Source of the DNA: Clostridiaceae bacterium DTU079
GTDB taxonomy: Bacteria; Bacillota; Clostridia; Acetivibrionales; Acetivibrionaceae
Assembly (NCBI GenBank): GCA_001512505.1
Contig: LFSC01000040.1
Location: forward strand, 33,945 to 76,291
Reading direction: 5' to 3'
DNA: 42,347 nt
Shown here: positions 41,243 through 42,347 of the stretch, in pieces
How the letters are laid out: every line of letters begins with the position of its first letter
How positions within the stretch are numbered: position 1 is the stretch's first letter
The notes under the pieces: generated by a model
Databases searched by the model: none
Seen by the model: only the letters and a program-made list of their open reading frames with translations
Told to the model about the DNA's origin: nothing
Program-made: the position numbers and the translations under genes

Positions 41243-42151
41243 TTATGTTGTCCATTCATTATGGATAATGCCCACAAGATACCATTTTCCGTTATACTTT
41301 TCATAAACCATACAAAGGCTGGACCAATCTATACCGGAATATTTTTCGCTTCCTGGGTAGTAGTATTCTACAATGGTACTGTTCGGATATACCTCAAACT
41401 GATTTTCGAAAGTATTGCCAATACCTTGAGTCTTGTTATAACTCACTGTTCCAAGCTTGATGAAGTCCTTATTATACACAAACCTATTAAAGTACTCAGC
41501 AGGTGTATACTCTATGTCAAACCCTGAACCGTCAAAAATTCCCCAAATATACTTGGTTTTATCCGAGCCGAAGTTTGCTACCTTTGAAGCAGTAAACACC
41601 AAATCCTGTTTTGTAACATAGGAATAAGGCGAAAACCTAATACCTTTTTGTGGATGAACGAATTTTGACAGCTCTTTATAATTCCTGTCTCTTATCAGAC
41701 TAATTACATACTTTTGCAAAGTTGAAATATCTTGTTCGTGCTTGATGTCGGGTATGGCAAGTATATCACCGGCGTATATAAGGTTCGGATTTTCAATATA
41801 ATTCTTTTTTGCTATTAGATTAATTTCACTGTTATACTTTTTTGCAATTTTCCAAAGAGTATCGTTTTTTTTCACATGATGCACAGTTATTCCGGAACCT
41901 ATAGGCAACATAATTTTTCTTCCTATAATTAGATTTTGCGGGTCAACCTTAGGGTTCATTGATGAAATATCATTAATCGAGCAATTAAATCTTAAGCTCA
42001 GTAAATAGAAAGTGTCTCCTTTTTTTATAGTATAATCTATTGAATTATTGTTGGTTTCTGCATTAGCACGTATTGTAAATGAACTTGAGAAAAGAAAAAG
42101 CATTGTAATCAAAATTGAACTCAAAGTAAAAATGCTTTTTTTCTTAAACAC
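41243..42151 (-). CDS. Secreted LysM-domain protein
   Basis: A 302-residue exported protein: signal peptide about 1-33 (FTLSSILITMLFLFSSSFTIRANA), then two LysM repeats (about 40-85, DYTIKKGDTFYLLSLRFNCS; and about 88-138, VHHVKKNDTLWKIAKKYNSE), which bind N-acetylglucosamine chains of peptidoglycan. The C-terminal half (about 145-302) is a globular domain with YVISLIRDRNYKELSKFVHPQKGIRFSPYSYV and ends in WSSLCMVYEKYNGKWYLVGIIHNEW; the same kind of domain occurs in clostridial and Bacillus exported proteins without known function. GTG 42151 is chosen because AAGGAGG lies 8 bases upstream; a TTG at 42172 would put this site inside the gene. Confidence 0.82.
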   Translation of the reverse strand: MFKKKSIFTLSSILITMLFLFSSSFTIRANAETNNNSIDYTIKKGDTFYLLSLRFNCSINDISSMNPKVDPQNLIIGRKIMLPIGSGITVHHVKKNDTLWKIAKKYNSEINLIAKKNYIENPNLIYAGDILAIPDIKHEQDISTLQKYVISLIRDRNYKELSKFVHPQKGIRFSPYSYVTKQDLVFTASKVANFGSDKTKYIWGIFDGSGFDIEYTPAEYFNRFVYNKDFIKLGTVSYNKTQGIGNTFENQFEVYPNSTIVEYYYPGSEKYSGIDWSSLCMVYEKYNGKWYLVGIIHNEWTT

Positions 42152-42189
42152 TGTTAATTCCTCCTTGTACAATTAATATTGTATTAAAT

Positions 42190-42207
42190 CAGTGACCGAA
42201 GCCACTG
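42190..42207. other. Hairpin near window end
   Basis: On the minus strand CAGTGGC-TTCG-GTCACTG forms a 7-bp stem with a UUCG loop and one wobble. It could be the end structure of a gene outside the window. The rest of 42152-42347 shows no convincing gene. Confidence 0.35.
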
Positions 42208-42347
42208 TTCGACCCATTAAAATTCATTGTTAACATAACACTTCAAACTTCATTCTTTTCTAAACATCAAGCACATCATCCGGCTTCACATCTTAGCCAT
42301 TTTGCCAGCAACTGTTGGCCTGAACCTTGACAATCATGTATAATATC

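Noticed and set aside
41174..41527. Plus-strand open frame of 117 codons opposite the LysM gene
   Set aside because: It is antisense to a clear LysM protein and lacks a ribosome binding site.
1..42347. CRISPR array, rRNA or prophage
   Set aside because: No evenly spaced repeats, no rRNA sequence and no phage structural genes were seen on either strand.

Overview
The window looks like chromosome from a thermophilic, cellulosome-forming, spore-forming clostridium, most likely Clostridium (Acetivibrio) thermocellum or a close relative. The reasons are low G+C, strong GGAGG ribosome binding sites, two secreted glycoside hydrolases ending in type I dockerins (GH81 and GH43-CBM13), a spore germination receptor operon, spoIIM and a dacF-type carboxypeptidase. 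The species name is an inference from gene content; no search was run.

Layout. 1-2150: end of a cysteine desulfurase gene, an orphan PilM-like gene, a small membrane protein and the first copy of a 61-bp dispersed repeat. 2170-5510: an acidic unknown protein, a zinc-ribbon protein, a GH5 cellulase-like lipoprotein and a small unknown. 5570-10350: polysaccharide region with the GH81 beta-1,3-glucanase and the GH43_24/CBM13 exo-beta-1,3-galactanase-like enzyme, both with dockerins. The GH43 reading frame is broken inside its signal peptide by a perfect 10-bp tandem duplication. 10585-14310: a membrane protein, a 3D-domain cell wall protein, tRNA-Pro and hflK-hflC. 14518-18973: gerA-gerB-gerC operon behind an excellent sigma-G-type promoter, ending in a 58-residue two-helix protein that fits a receptor D subunit. 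19112-22600: MASE3-PAS histidine kinase, DUF4846 lipoprotein and tRNA-Trp.

22736-31010: housekeeping and sporulation block proC, rnhA, nudF-like, spoIIM, xerD, deoB, pdp, dacF. The nudF-spoIIM-xerD-deoB-nucleoside phosphorylase-dacF order resembles Bacillus subtilis, but no spoIIA operon follows dacF. This block carries the second 61-bp repeat (inverted relative to the first) and a 165-bp MITE-like palindromic element beside 37-bp direct repeats. 31305-36508: a tightly coupled five-gene MoxR/DUF58/DUF4129/DUF4350 membrane operon. 36641-37855: membrane-anchored trypsin-like protease. 37944-41098: ferrous iron uptake locus (DtxR-family regulator, feoA, feoB, Cys-rich partner) with three copies of a 16-bp palindrome that is very probably the regulator's operator. 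41243-42151: LysM protein on the minus strand.

The strongest new observations are the frame-breaking 10-bp duplication in the GH43 signal peptide, the three-site feo operator set, the sigma-G promoter that decides the gerA start, the candidate germinant-receptor D subunit, and the inverted repeats that overlap ribosome binding sites of hflK and dacF. I found no CRISPR array, prophage, transposase gene or rRNA.
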